A DNA stretch of 64,000 nt from Cupriavidus sp. Its GTDB lineage: Bacteria > Pseudomonadota > Gammaproteobacteria > Burkholderiales > Burkholderiaceae. The notes under the pieces are model-generated. The model had not been told where the DNA came from. It made no database searches and worked only from the letters and a program-made list of their open reading frames with translations. The translations under genes and the position numbers were made by a program. Location of the stretch: the NCBI GenBank assembly GCA_031181345.1, contig JAPSLC010000001.1, forward strand, positions 62,001-126,000, given 5' to 3'. Shown piece by piece: positions 37,137 to 46,433 of this stretch; positions within the stretch are counted from its first letter, which is position 1; every line of letters starts with the position of its first letter.

Positions 37137-39359
37137 ATGCCTCAGCGTGCAATCCTTCGCCGCGGCCGCCACCGCGGCCATGCCCTTCGTCTGACGACTC
37201 TCGCCCTGGGCCTGCAAGCCGCCGGCATGGTCTGGGCCCAGCAGTCCACGCCCACCGATGCCTCGGCGCCGGCAGCCGCCCCGGCCTCCGCTGCCACCGC
37301 CACCGCCACAGCAGCCGGCGAATTGCCTGCGGTCACCGTGCGCGCCACCAGCGATAACGAAACCGCGACCGGTCCGGTCTTCGGCTTCGTCGCCAAGCGC
37401 AGCGCCACCGCGACCAAGTCCGATACCCCGGTCATGGAAACGCCGCAGTCGATCACCGTGATCACCCGCGACCGCATCGAGGCGCAGGGCGCGCAGTCGG
37501 TGCAGCAGGCGATCGGCTATACCGCGGGCGTCCATGCGGGCCTCTACGGCAACGACAATCGCGGCGACTGGGGACGATTCCGCGGCACCGATTTCACGCA
37601 ATACCAGGACGGATTGCTGAATGCGGTCGGCTTCTACAACAATGTCCGCCCGGACGTGTACGCGCTGGAGCGAATCGACGTCCTGCGCGGCCCCTCGTCG
37701 ATGCTGTTCGGCCAGGGCGCGGTCGGTGGCATCCTGAACCTCGTCAGCAAGCGGCCGCAGCCCGAAGCCGCCCGCGAAATCGGCGTGCAGTTCGGCAACA
37801 ACAACCGCAAGCAGGTGCAGGCCGACCTGACCGGCCCGCTCGATGCGGATGGCAAATGGCTGTATCGACTGGTTGCGCTGGCGCGCGACAGCGACACCCA
37901 TGTCGACTTTGCGCAGGACAACCGCTATCTGATTGCGCCGTCGCTGACATATCGGCCGAACAGCGATACGTCGTTTACGCTGCTGGCCAATTTCCAGCGC
38001 GATGACAGCAACACCACCGCCGGCTTCTTTCCGTGGAGCGGCATGCTGTTTCCGAGCCCGGGCGGCCTGAAGATTCGCGACAGTTTGTTCGTCAGCGAGC
38101 CGGGATTCGACCGCTTCAAGGCGGAACAGGCGGCGATCGGCTACCAGTTCGAGCACAAGGCGAACGAGGTATTCACGTTCCGTCAGAACCTGCGGTATTC
38201 GTACAGCACGGTGGATTACCGCAGCATTTACGCCAGCTTCAATAATGCACAAGGTCCCTGGGTGCAAGGCAGCGACCGGCTGCTGAGGAGAACCGTCTAT
38301 TGGGATAACCCGCGACTCCGTTCCTTCCTCGTCGACACCCAGGCACAGGCCAACTTCCGCACAGGCAGTGTCGGTCATACCTTGCTGACGGGTATGGATT
38401 ACCAGCACGCCGATATCGATGGCCGCCGAGGCGCCGGCGGCAGCGCGGCACCGATCGACATCATCAATCCGGTCTACGGCAATTACGTCGCACCGACACT
38501 CGGGCACGTCAATCCCACCAAGCAGATCCAGACCGGCATCTACATGCAGGACCAGATGTCGTGGAACAAGTGGCTGCTGATGGTCGGCCTGCGCTACGAC
38601 TGGTCGCGTGCCTCGCAAGTGAACACGCCGGCCGGCTCGCGCGACGACAATGAGCTGACCAAGCGCGCCGGCCTGATGTACCAAACGGACATCGGCCTGA
38701 ATCCGTACATCAGCTATTCGGAGTCCTTCCAGGGCGTGCCGGGCAATAATCGCGCGGGCCCTCTGAAGCCGCTGCGCGGCAAGCAATGGGAAGCCGGTAT
38801 CAAGTACCAGCCGCCGGGCAAGAACGCCATGATCACGATGGCCGTGTTCGACATGCGCGAGAAGAACCGTCGCGCGTCGGGCATCGTCAACGGCATGCCC
38901 GACACCGTGCAGATCGGCGAGGCACGCACCCGCGGTTTCGAGATCGAAGCCCTCGCATCGCTGCGCAATCGGGTCGACCTGATCGCCAACTACACCTACC
39001 TCGACACCCGCATCCTCGCGGGCAACCCCGCGGAAGTCGACAAGCGCATCGCCAGCATTCCGAAGCATATGGCTTCGCTGTGGGGCACCTACAAGTTCAA
39101 CCTGTTCGACAAACCGGGCTTCTCGGCCGGCGCCGGGCTGCGGTACTTCAGCGACAGCTACGACGGCACCGACCGCAACAAGGTCAGCGGCGCGACGCTC
39201 GTCGACGCCGTGCTGGCCTACGACCACGGCCCGGTGCGCGTCGCGCTGAACGTGAACAACCTGTTCGACAAGGAATATCTGACGACCTGCCTCTCGCGCG
39301 GCGACTGCTATTTCGGCGCGCGCCGGACCGTGGTGGGGAGCGTTACCTACCGGTTCTGA
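37137..39359 (+). CDS. TonB-dependent siderophore receptor
   Basis: This 740 aa protein has a signal peptide (cleavage near VWA/QQS, residue 34). The plug domain spans about 80-190 (METPQSITVITRDRIEAQGA, QSVQQAIGYTAGVHAGLYGN, ERIDVLRGPSSMLFGQGAVG). A 22-strand barrel follows, ending in AFNVNNLFDKEY-like and VGSVTYRF sequences. The sequence pattern is of the ferrichrome/ferric siderophore receptor type. No extra N-terminal signalling domain is seen, so transcriptional signalling is unlikely. A Fur box upstream fits iron-repressed expression. No siderophore synthesis or reductase genes are adjacent. Confidence 0.93.
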   Translation: MPQRAILRRGRHRGHALRLTTLALGLQAAGMVWAQQSTPTDASAPAAAPASAATATATAAGELPAVTVRATSDNETATGPVFGFVAKRSATATKSDTPVMETPQSITVITRDRIEAQGAQSVQQAIGYTAGVHAGLYGNDNRGDWGRFRGTDFTQYQDGLLNAVGFYNNVRPDVYALERIDVLRGPSSMLFGQGAVGGILNLVSKRPQPEAAREIGVQFGNNNRKQVQADLTGPLDADGKWLYRLVALARDSDTHVDFAQDNRYLIAPSLTYRPNSDTSFTLLANFQRDDSNTTAGFFPWSGMLFPSPGGLKIRDSLFVSEPGFDRFKAEQAAIGYQFEHKANEVFTFRQNLRYSYSTVDYRSIYASFNNAQGPWVQGSDRLLRRTVYWDNPRLRSFLVDTQAQANFRTGSVGHTLLTGMDYQHADIDGRRGAGGSAAPIDIINPVYGNYVAPTLGHVNPTKQIQTGIYMQDQMSWNKWLLMVGLRYDWSRASQVNTPAGSRDDNELTKRAGLMYQTDIGLNPYISYSESFQGVPGNNRAGPLKPLRGKQWEAGIKYQPPGKNAMITMAVFDMREKNRRASGIVNGMPDTVQIGEARTRGFEIEALASLRNRVDLIANYTYLDTRILAGNPAEVDKRIASIPKHMASLWGTYKFNLFDKPGFSAGAGLRYFSDSYDGTDRNKVSGATLVDAVLAYDHGPVRVALNVNNLFDKEYLTTCLSRGDCYFGARRTVVGSVTYRF

Positions 39360-39409
39360 TCCGGCTCGGGAAGCGTATCGACACTTGGGCTAATGGACGA
39401 AGCCTGATT

Positions 39410-39436
39410 GCGCCGCCTTTGGGCGGCGCTTTTTTT
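39410..39436 (+). terminator. Rho-independent terminator after the TonB receptor
   Basis: GCGCCGCC (39410-39417), TTTG loop, GGCGGCGC (39422-39429), then seven T. This is a textbook intrinsic terminator. Confidence 0.95.
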
Positions 39437-39597
39437 GTTTGCAAGCGGCTTGGGATGAAACTCGCTCCCCCCTCCGTCCCGCGGGGGCCGATAGCAGCAC
39501 TTGCCCGAAATTCCGGGATCCATCCTAAGAATAACTTGACTTCCCGCGTCTCTTGCGCAAAAGTTGGCTTTATTTTTATGCCGGCTGGGGCAGCGAC

Positions 39598-40866
39598 ATG
39601 CTCGTCGAATTCCGCGTCAAGAACTTTCGAAGCCTTCGAGACGAACAGGTCCTGACCCTCGTCGCCTCGAAGGACAGTTCCCTTGCCGACACCAATACGG
39701 TCGAAACCGGCCTGAAAGCCGCTCCCCGGCTGCTGAGCAGCGCCGTCGTCTACGGCGCCAACGCGAGCGGCAAATCGAATCTCATCAAGGCCTTGCAATA
39801 CATGCGTGGCGTGGTCGTGGATTCCGCCACGGTCGTACAACCGGGGCAGACATACGCCGTCCAACCGTTCCGCCTCGACACCGTTTCGGCCGAGGAACCG
39901 ACCGAGTTCGAAGTGACCGTCATCCTGTCGGGCGTGCGGCACCAGTACGGGTTCGCCATGACGCAGCAACGCATCGTCAGAGAACATTTGCTCGTCTATA
40001 AGGCGTTCAAGCCGCAACGCTGGTTCGAACGACACTACGACGCCAGCTCGGGCAAGGACGTCTACGAGTTCGGCACCGGACTGAAGGGCTCGAAAACGCT
40101 GTGGGAAAACGCCACGCGATCCAATGCGCTATTCCTTTCAATGGCGGCCCAGCTCAACAGTGAAGCCCTGCTGCCGCTGTTCGACTGGTTCGCGAGCAGT
40201 CTGGTCGTCTTCAACGAGCAAGCGCGGCTCAACCCGCAAGTCTCGATCGAGATGCTCAAACAGCCCGGAGGACGCAAGCGGATCTGTGATTTCCTCACCT
40301 CCGCCGACATCAGCATTGCCGACATCGAAGTCGTGACGCGAAAGGTGCCCGGGCAGACCTTGCATTTCGATGTCGCGGCCGGCAAGTCCGAGCTGCGGTC
40401 CGAGGAAATCGAAGAACACCAGCTGCGGTTCTCTCATACCACCGACCACGGTGCAGCTGTGTTCGATCTAATGGACGAGTCAAACGGAACACGCAACCTG
40501 CTGTTCCTCGCTGGACCCGTATTGGACATTCTTGAGAAGGGCCAGACATTGGTGATCGATGAGCTCGACACCAGCCTTCATACGCTTTTGGTCCGCGAGT
40601 TGGTCCGACTGTTTCACCGTCCTGAGGTCAATATCGGCGGCGCGCAGTTGATTTTCACGACCCACGATACCTCGCTGCTCGATGCGCCCGATCTTCTCCG
40701 ACGCGATCAGATCTGGTTCGTCGAGAAGGACAACGAACAAGCGTCGAACCTGATCGCACTGGCAGAATTCGGCCCTCGCAAGAATGAAGCACTGGAGCGC
40801 GGTTATCTGATCGGCCGATATGGTGGCATTCCGTTGGTGCGTAGTGATATCGGGCGGCCTCACTGA
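39598..40866 (+). CDS. RloA/AbiLi-like AAA ATPase
   Basis: This 422 aa ABC/SMC-like ATPase has MLVEFRVKNFRSLRDEQVLT at the start, Walker A VYGANASGKSN (51-61), a signature-like MDESNGTRNLLFLA, Walker B TLVIDELDTSLH and H-loop IFTTHDTSLL. This is the OLD/RloA-type ATPase that pairs with RloB in phage-defence loci (RloAB, AbiL). The start is the ATG at 39598. Its stop and the rloB start share one base (TGATG). The region is visibly richer in A/T than its neighbours, which suggests transfer. A TTGACT -35-like element lies at 39536. Confidence 0.85.
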   Translation: MLVEFRVKNFRSLRDEQVLTLVASKDSSLADTNTVETGLKAAPRLLSSAVVYGANASGKSNLIKALQYMRGVVVDSATVVQPGQTYAVQPFRLDTVSAEEPTEFEVTVILSGVRHQYGFAMTQQRIVREHLLVYKAFKPQRWFERHYDASSGKDVYEFGTGLKGSKTLWENATRSNALFLSMAAQLNSEALLPLFDWFASSLVVFNEQARLNPQVSIEMLKQPGGRKRICDFLTSADISIADIEVVTRKVPGQTLHFDVAAGKSELRSEEIEEHQLRFSHTTDHGAAVFDLMDESNGTRNLLFLAGPVLDILEKGQTLVIDELDTSLHTLLVRELVRLFHRPEVNIGGAQLIFTTHDTSLLDAPDLLRRDQIWFVEKDNEQASNLIALAEFGPRKNEALERGYLIGRYGGIPLVRSDIGRPH

Positions 40867-41546
40867 TGGTCCGTGATCATTGTCCCAGGGTCCGGCAGCG
40901 GGACCAATTGGCACGCAAGATAGGCCAGCGCGCCAGCTACGACCGCATCCTGATCGTCTCTGAAGGCGCGAAGACCGAGCCGAACTACTTCTGCGAAATC
41001 CGCGCCGCCTTTCGTTTGCACACCACTAACGTGGAAGTCCGGCACTGTGAGATCGGGACGTCTCCGATCCAGGTGGTGCAATACGCCGAATCGCTGTTCC
41101 GAAACGGCGACCGCCACAAGCGCATCCAGGCCCGCGCCTTCGAACAGGTCTATGCCGTTTTCGACCGCGATGATCACGACAGCTACTTCGATGCCCTGCG
41201 ATACGCAAGGGCACTCGATGGTCAGCTAAAGAACGATATCAAGCAAAGCGTCGCCTTCCGTGCGGTCGCGTCGGTGCCCAATTTTGAGCTCTGGCTACTG
41301 CTGCACTACGCGCAGATTCATGCGCCCGTGCATCGCGACGAGGTGATCCGGCGATTGAAGGAACATGTCCCGCAGTACAGGAAAGGCATGCGGGACGCTT
41401 TTGCAGTCACCAGACCGAATCTGGGCACCGCTACGCGGCGGGCGGTGGAGCTGAGCCGGCGATTCACTGCGGACATGGCGCCGGAACCGTACACGGGAGT
41501 GGGAGAACTGGTGACACGGCTGACTACTCTGAGAGGGGCACCTTGA
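40866..41546 (+). CDS. RloB/AbiLii-like TOPRIM-fold protein
   Basis: This 226 aa protein of the RloB family has RILIVSEGAKTEPNYF with the conserved Glu, VYAVFDRDDHDSY with the acidic DxDDH cluster, and SVPNFELWLLLHYAQI. Together these give the TOPRIM-like metal-binding pattern expected for a nuclease effector. It is translationally coupled to the ATPase gene. By analogy with AbiL, PARIS and other ATPase-TOPRIM pairs, it is the likely toxin released or activated on phage infection. That role is inferred. Confidence 0.82.
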   Translation: MVRDHCPRVRQRDQLARKIGQRASYDRILIVSEGAKTEPNYFCEIRAAFRLHTTNVEVRHCEIGTSPIQVVQYAESLFRNGDRHKRIQARAFEQVYAVFDRDDHDSYFDALRYARALDGQLKNDIKQSVAFRAVASVPNFELWLLLHYAQIHAPVHRDEVIRRLKEHVPQYRKGMRDAFAVTRPNLGTATRRAVELSRRFTADMAPEPYTGVGELVTRLTTLRGAP

Positions 41547-41695
41547 TGGTTCGAGGGCGCGCTCAAGAACTCAAGTTTCGTATGTTGAATGCCCGACGTG
41601 CCGATGCCGACAAGAAGTCAGTGGACCTGCGTCGCAGATTTTGAGGGAGAACATTGCCTGCCTCATGAAAAACAATGAGTCTCCCCCATGGACTT

Positions 41696-42775
41696 CTATG
41701 CCGCCGCAACAGGGATATAAGAGGCAACGGTAGCCTTCAATCTGTCCCCGAGATCGAAGATGTCATCGAGGCTTGCCAGCGGGATGCGCTCTTCCTCTTT
41801 GTTCTCGTCGAACAGACCAATGTAGAGCCTATTCTCGTTGTTGAAACGCAATCGACAAATTGGCTTGCGATTGTTGTCAGCGAACAGAATGGCACAGTAA
41901 CTCGCGGCATCGCGGATCGCCACCATGTCGGGCTTGACCACCGGCCGAAGGATCGCCTTGACGATCTGATATGCCTCCATTTCCATGGCTGAGGGCGTCG
42001 AAACGTTCTGCTCTTCCTGCTGTGATTGAATCAGCGTGATTTCCGGCGAAAGCGCAGGCTCCGGCGACATGGCGCCCTTGAGCCGCTCGTTGATCTTGTC
42101 CCCGACGAGTTGCTGGAATGCATGTTTCGTGATCATCGTGAACTGGTCCTTCACGGCGTTCCTGAACTGCTTGCCTGCGAGAAACTCCGACGATACCAGC
42201 CGCACAAAGTCCTCCGGCGGATTGACCATCCACTCGTTCAAAGTGTTCTTGATCGCACGGGTGTACTTCAGATGGTTAGCCGTCGTCAGGATGTTCTCAA
42301 CATCAAACGCCGTCTTTGCGAACTTCTTCAGCTCGTCCACATCCTGATCCCGAAAATCCAGAATATTGAACTCGAAGAAGGGCTTGTCGTCCATCTTGTT
42401 TGGTTTTTCCAGATCTGTAAAGAACCGATAGACCAAACCATTCGTCAGTACGCCGAATCTAGCCTCTGTCACGTGAAAGTAGCGGAACAGCTGGCTAGCA
42501 TGGTTGATGTGCAAATCGCCACCGGACTTCTTGCACTCGAAGAGCATGATCGGCTTTCCATCCTTCAGGATTGCGTAGTCGACCTTCTCCCCTTTCTTTG
42601 TACCGACGTCAGCGACCAGCTCCGGCGTCACCTCGAGAGGATCGAAAACGTTATAGCCGAGCATATGTATGAACGGCATTACCATCGCATTCTTCGTTGC
42701 CTCCTCCGTCTGCAACATGTCCTTTGCGGCCGCGACCTTGGCAGCGAGCGTCCGAACCTCATCGATAAAGTCCAC
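41696..42775 (-). CDS. Type I restriction HsdR-N-like nuclease protein
   Basis: This 359 aa protein has an N-terminal PD-(D/E)XK-like core: E24, D66 and E80-x-K82 (GEKVDYAILKDGKPIMLFEC, with KK next). This is the HSDR_N domain seen at the front of type I restriction subunits and in standalone proteins. The helicase motor is absent, so it is not a full HsdR. No hsdM or hsdS is present. The C-terminal third (PICRLRFNNENRLYIGLFDE) resembles a small beta-domain often following this core. It is convergent with rloB, AT-rich and probably part of the same island. Confidence 0.75.
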   Translation of the reverse strand: MDFIDEVRTLAAKVAAAKDMLQTEEATKNAMVMPFIHMLGYNVFDPLEVTPELVADVGTKKGEKVDYAILKDGKPIMLFECKKSGGDLHINHASQLFRYFHVTEARFGVLTNGLVYRFFTDLEKPNKMDDKPFFEFNILDFRDQDVDELKKFAKTAFDVENILTTANHLKYTRAIKNTLNEWMVNPPEDFVRLVSSEFLAGKQFRNAVKDQFTMITKHAFQQLVGDKINERLKGAMSPEPALSPEITLIQSQQEEQNVSTPSAMEMEAYQIVKAILRPVVKPDMVAIRDAASYCAILFADNNRKPICRLRFNNENRLYIGLFDENKEEERIPLASLDDIFDLGDRLKATVASYIPVAAA

Positions 42776-43156
42776 CTTACCCCCCTTCTTTTTAATTGAA
42801 ATAGCGAACCTTCCGGCTGGGACATCGCGACATTGATGCGCTGCGATCGTGCAAGCTATGAGGAACAGCTAAATATGCAAAAGGCGTAAATCGCCTGGTC
42901 CTGCCACTGAAAATATTACGCCGAAATAGCAATACCGGACCGTATAGTATCGACCCTCTGAGACGGATCAAGACCCTACTGATGGGGGATGGCACCTCAC
43001 TGCTACAGATGCCCTACTGGCTCCGACAAAGCAATCAGGCTTTACAACGCAGCATCAGGCATGTCGTCTTACCTCAGTCGCGGATTTATTCGAGAAGTCA
43101 CCGCTACGATCGAGGGCAACGATCCATAGTGGCATCGGGCAGCGTCGGTGCGGCTA
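42776..43156. other. AT-richer intergenic stretch at the right end of the defence island
   Basis: No gene is supported. The short ORFs here lack ribosome-binding sites and conserved sequence. Composition is clearly lower in GC than the flanking chromosome. I see no tRNA, integrase remnant or clear attachment-site repeat. Confidence 0.5.
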
Positions 43157-43495
43157 CTAAACCTGCTGCTGAAACCCCAACAGATGCCCATTGCAGTCTC
43201 TCAGACCGAATTCCCTCGAGCCATAACGCATCTGCTGCAGCGGCCAAGCAATCGCCACCTTGTCCTTGATCAACGCGTGCAGATCATCGACATCGGGAAC
43301 GGTGAAGTAGATGGTCCCGGTCAGCGCAGGGGCGGCATTCCAGAGATTCTCTGCGGTGAACAGCAGCTTGCAGCCGTGATTTTCGACCGTGATGGTGTTC
43401 TCAGCGGAGTCGGCAACGGAAAATTCCAGCACGGTTTCATAGAACTCCCGCGTTTGCTGGAGATCGTTGCAACGGAGCAGTAGGGTCAGAGACAT
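43157..43495 (-). CDS. VOC (glyoxalase/bleomycin-resistance) fold protein
   Basis: This 112 aa single-unit VOC protein (MSLTLLLRCNDLQQTREFYE, HGCKLLFTAENLWNAAPALT, IYFTVPDVDDLHALIKDK) has the C-terminal FGLRDCNGHLLGFQQ. Such units dimerise to form a metal or ligand site. Function unknown. I chose the ATG at 43495, where the fold begins. A direct repeat CGGTTGC(C/T)GAAT at 43559 and 43588 lies upstream. Confidence 0.82.
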   Translation of the reverse strand: MSLTLLLRCNDLQQTREFYETVLEFSVADSAENTITVENHGCKLLFTAENLWNAAPALTGTIYFTVPDVDDLHALIKDKVAIAWPLQQMRYGSREFGLRDCNGHLLGFQQQV

Positions 43496-43639
43496 TTGCA
43501 CTCCAAGGTGGACGGTCAATCTGGCTGCCTTGCGCACGGATGGAAACCGACCGTGGGCCGGTTGCCGAATAGTACCGAACTACCACCCGGTTGCTGAATG
43601 GAGTCGCCCACAAAGGAGCACCGCCTTTCTCGCTGCGGA

Positions 43640-44431
43640 TCATCGGGAAAAAAACACGTCGACCTCCTTCAGGAACGCTTCGCGCAATTCCACATTCGAC
43701 ATATGCACCGCCGGCAGCAACGTCAGCTTCGCGCCCGGAATTGCCGCCGCAATCTCCTCGCTATGCTCGGCGCGCGTCACCGTGTCGAACTTGCCGCCAA
43801 GCACCAACGTCGGCCGCGAGATCAGCTTGATTGTCCTGCGCAAGTCCATATCGCGCACCGCACCAAGCGCACCCGCGATGCCGCGTGGATCTGTCTCCAG
43901 CAGAACCTTGCGGAAAGGTTCGATGGCCGGATCCTTCTTCTCGCGCATCTCGGCGGGAAACCAATTGCCGAGGAACGCTTCGGCGGTCTCTTCGGGCGTC
44001 GCGGCGAGAATGGTTTGAATGCGGGGCTCCCATTCCGACGTCGGGCCGAGGTAGGCCGCGGTATGCGCCAGCGCCAGGCGGTCGATTCGCTCGGGGGCGT
44101 GGACGCCCAGCCATTGCGCGACCATGCCGCCCAGCGAGAGGCCGAGGAAGTGGACGCGTTCGAGTTCCAGCGCGTCCATCAGTTCAAGCGCGTCGCGCCC
44201 CAGCCGGTCCAGCGAGTAGGCGCCGGCCGGCACGTCCGAGGCGCCGTGGCCGCGCATGTCGTAGCGCAGCACACGAAAACGCTCCAGCAAGTGCGGCATC
44301 ACGCCGTCCCACATCGACATATCCGTCGCGATGGAATTGGACAGCATCAGCACCGGGCGATTGGCATCGCCCTCGAGCCGGTAGGCGATTCGCTGGGCAT
44401 CGCTGGTGGTGAAAGTCGAAAACGCTTGCAT
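43640..44431 (-). CDS. Alpha/beta hydrolase, 3-oxoadipate enol-lactonase-like
   Basis: This 263 aa protein has the nucleophile elbow GLSLGGM (S99), the oxyanion region MLSNSIATDMSMWDGVMPHL, DMRGHGASDVP, and a late His in LPAVHMSNVE. It is close to PcaD (3-oxoadipate enol-lactonase) of the protocatechuate/catechol route. No other pca genes are adjacent, so it may be a paralogue acting on another lactone. The start at 44431 follows AGGAGAA with 5 nt. It is divergent from a LysR gene with a dyad between them. Confidence 0.82.
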   Translation of the reverse strand: MQAFSTFTTSDAQRIAYRLEGDANRPVLMLSNSIATDMSMWDGVMPHLLERFRVLRYDMRGHGASDVPAGAYSLDRLGRDALELMDALELERVHFLGLSLGGMVAQWLGVHAPERIDRLALAHTAAYLGPTSEWEPRIQTILAATPEETAEAFLGNWFPAEMREKKDPAIEPFRKVLLETDPRGIAGALGAVRDMDLRRTIKLISRPTLVLGGKFDTVTRAEHSEEIAAAIPGAKLTLLPAVHMSNVELREAFLKEVDVFFSR

Positions 44432-44514
44432 CTCTGTTCTCCTGGAAGGGTAGTGGCCCGGCAACGGGTCGACGCCGGGTCATCACAGGAGTCATCCTAG
44501 TGGCGGACCGGATC

Positions 44515-44536
44515 TGAGAAAATTACAAAATTCTCA
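44515..44536. promoter_or_regulatory. Candidate LysR operator
   Basis: TGAGAA-N10-TTCTCA is a perfect 6-bp dyad in an AT-rich patch, 25 bp upstream of the LysR gene and about 84 bp upstream of the hydrolase gene. Confidence 0.55.
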
Positions 44537-44560
44537 ATATCTCTGTCAGGAAAACCGACA

Positions 44561-45496
44561 ATGTCCCGCTTCACGTTGCAGGACCTGCAGTGCTTCGACG
44601 CCGTCGTCCGCGAGGGAGGTTTCCAGCCGGCCGCCACAGTTCTTCATCGAACGCATCCCGCGGTGTTTGCGGCCGTCGCCAGGCTGGAGCGGCAGCTTGG
44701 ATTGGCGCTGCTCGATCGCAGCGGTTACCGGGTCAGCCCGACGGAGGCGGGACGCGCCTTTCATCGACACGCGCAGTCGCTGCTGCGCGAGCTGCGTGCG
44801 CTGCAGCTTCACGCCGAGCAATTGGCGATGGGAGACGAAAGCGAACTGCGGGTGGTGATCGGCGACCTGTGCCCGCCGTCGCAGACGCTACGGCTGCTAA
44901 GCCCGTTCTTCGCCGAACATCCGGCAACGCGGCTGGACCTGCATGTCGAAGCGGTGACCGGGCCGTGGGAGCGCTTGTTCGACGGTGAGGCCGACCTGAT
45001 CGTGCATCGCGTCGACAAGAGCGACACGCGGATCGAATGGCTGGATCTATGCAAGATCGAACTGATCCCGGTGGTGGCGCCGGGTTTTCTGCCATTTCGC
45101 GTCTCGCCTGCAATCCGCCCGGAGCAACTGCGCCCCCTGACGCAATGCGTGATCCGCGACAGCGCGCGACGTCCCGCCGCTCAGGAGCATTTTGTCGTCG
45201 AAGGCGCGCCGCAGTGCACGGTGTCCGATCCGATGATGAAGAAGGAGATCATCCTGCAGGGCATGGCGTGGGGACATCTGCCCCGCTTCCTGATCGAGCA
45301 GGAACTGGCCGAAGGAAGGCTGCTGTCGATTGCCGGCCGCTATCTGCCCGGCCGCGTGGAGGAGCTGGTGGCCGCCCGCCGGCGCGACCAGCCGCATGGC
45401 CCCGTCGCCAACCGGCTGTGGGCGCATCTGGGCAAGGCCGCGCCGCGATTTCGCGCGGCGCTTCGCCATGGCGCTGAGCGGGGCCAATCGCTGTAG
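44561..45496 (+). CDS. LysR-family transcriptional regulator
   Basis: This 311 aa LTTR has an HTH at residues 1-60 (RFTLQDLQCFDAVVREGGFQ, FAAVARLERQLGLALLDRSG). The effector domain has ELRVVIGDLCPPSQTLRLLS and IILQGMAWGHLPRFLIEQEL. It is divergent from the enol-lactonase-like gene, its likely target, and convergent with an iclR gene. Confidence 0.9.
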   Translation: MSRFTLQDLQCFDAVVREGGFQPAATVLHRTHPAVFAAVARLERQLGLALLDRSGYRVSPTEAGRAFHRHAQSLLRELRALQLHAEQLAMGDESELRVVIGDLCPPSQTLRLLSPFFAEHPATRLDLHVEAVTGPWERLFDGEADLIVHRVDKSDTRIEWLDLCKIELIPVVAPGFLPFRVSPAIRPEQLRPLTQCVIRDSARRPAAQEHFVVEGAPQCTVSDPMMKKEIILQGMAWGHLPRFLIEQELAEGRLLSIAGRYLPGRVEELVAARRRDQPHGPVANRLWAHLGKAAPRFRAALRHGAERGQSL

Positions 45497-45536
45497 TGCG
45501 CAGTCGATGACTGCGCCGGCGAAATCGGACCGCGCG

Positions 45537-46343
45537 TCACCACTGCGCGCTGCGCATCCGCTGCTGTATCGCCGCCGCCAGCGACATCAGCGGCCCCGCC
45601 AGCGCCGCCTGCGCGGCCGCCGTGTCCTGCTGCCCCGATACGCTGACATTGAGCACGTGGACCGCGTAGCCGTCGAACCGCATCGGCGTCGCCAGTGCCA
45701 CCACCTGGGGCTGCCAGGAGGCCGCGCAGTAGCCGTGCCGATGCACCGACTGCACCGCCGCCTCGATCTCCTTTCGCAGCTCGCGCCACCCTCGTCCGCG
45801 GCCTTTGCCGGCAAACGAGGCCATCATCTGCGCGAAGTCTTCGGGACCGAGCGTCGACAGATGCGCGCGGCCCAGCGATGTCAGCGCCATCGGAATGCGC
45901 TGCCCCGTCACGACGGTGCGCAGCGACTGGCGGCGGTTGTAGCGGAACGATTCGAGATAGACCATCTCGTCGCCATCGGCGACCGCCAGGCCGACATTGA
46001 TCCGGTGGCGCATCGCGACATCCGCCATCATCGGCGTGGCCACCTTGAGGACCTGCGAGCTGTCGCGCATCGCGTGCGCCATGCTGAGCACCGGCACACC
46101 GAGCCGGTAGGCCCGGGCCTGCGGAATGTAGTCGAGCATGCCGGACTCCACCAGCGTCTGGGTCAGGCGGCTGACGGTCGAGCGCGACAGGCCGGTGCGC
46201 TCCGCGATCTCGCTGTTGCCGAGCATCGACGAGCCGGCGCGAAACGCACGCAGGATCGCCACGCCGCGCTCCAGGGAGCGGTTCGGCGTTGCCTTGCCCT
46301 GACCGGGCATGGTCCGGTCGAGCTTGGGATGGCTGTTCGGCAT
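45537..46343 (-). CDS. IclR-family transcriptional regulator
   Basis: This 268 aa protein has an HTH at about 20-75 (NRSLERGVAILRAFRAGSSM, IAERTGLSRSTVSRLTQTLV) and the IclR effector domain (INVGLAVADGDEMVYLESFR, PMALTSLGRAHLS). The start is uncertain: ATGs exist at 46343 and 46310 and neither has a strong ribosome-binding site. It is the last gene of a leftward series (Bug receptor, hydratase, acyl-CoA ligase, IclR) and probably regulates that set. Confidence 0.87.
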   Translation of the reverse strand: MPNSHPKLDRTMPGQGKATPNRSLERGVAILRAFRAGSSMLGNSEIAERTGLSRSTVSRLTQTLVESGMLDYIPQARAYRLGVPVLSMAHAMRDSSQVLKVATPMMADVAMRHRINVGLAVADGDEMVYLESFRYNRRQSLRTVVTGQRIPMALTSLGRAHLSTLGPEDFAQMMASFAGKGRGRGWRELRKEIEAAVQSVHRHGYCAASWQPQVVALATPMRFDGYAVHVLNVSVSGQQDTAAAQAALAGPLMSLAAAIQQRMRSAQW

Positions 46344-46433
46344 GAAGAAGGACCGGCATGGAAGAGGCTGCCTATGATAGCGGCCGCATGGCCGCGCGGC
46401 GCTGCACCGCCCCGTCATCCATGCCGATCCCGC

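Noticed and set aside
37035..39227. A 730-codon minus-strand open frame across the TonB receptor
   Set aside because: The plus strand encodes an unmistakable TonB-dependent receptor with plug and barrel. The antisense frame is a high-GC artefact of low-complexity His/Arg/Ala/Gly sequence.
42982..43269. A 95-codon plus-strand ORF in the AT-richer gap
   Set aside because: It overlaps the 3' end of the VOC gene antisense, has no ribosome-binding site and no recognisable sequence.
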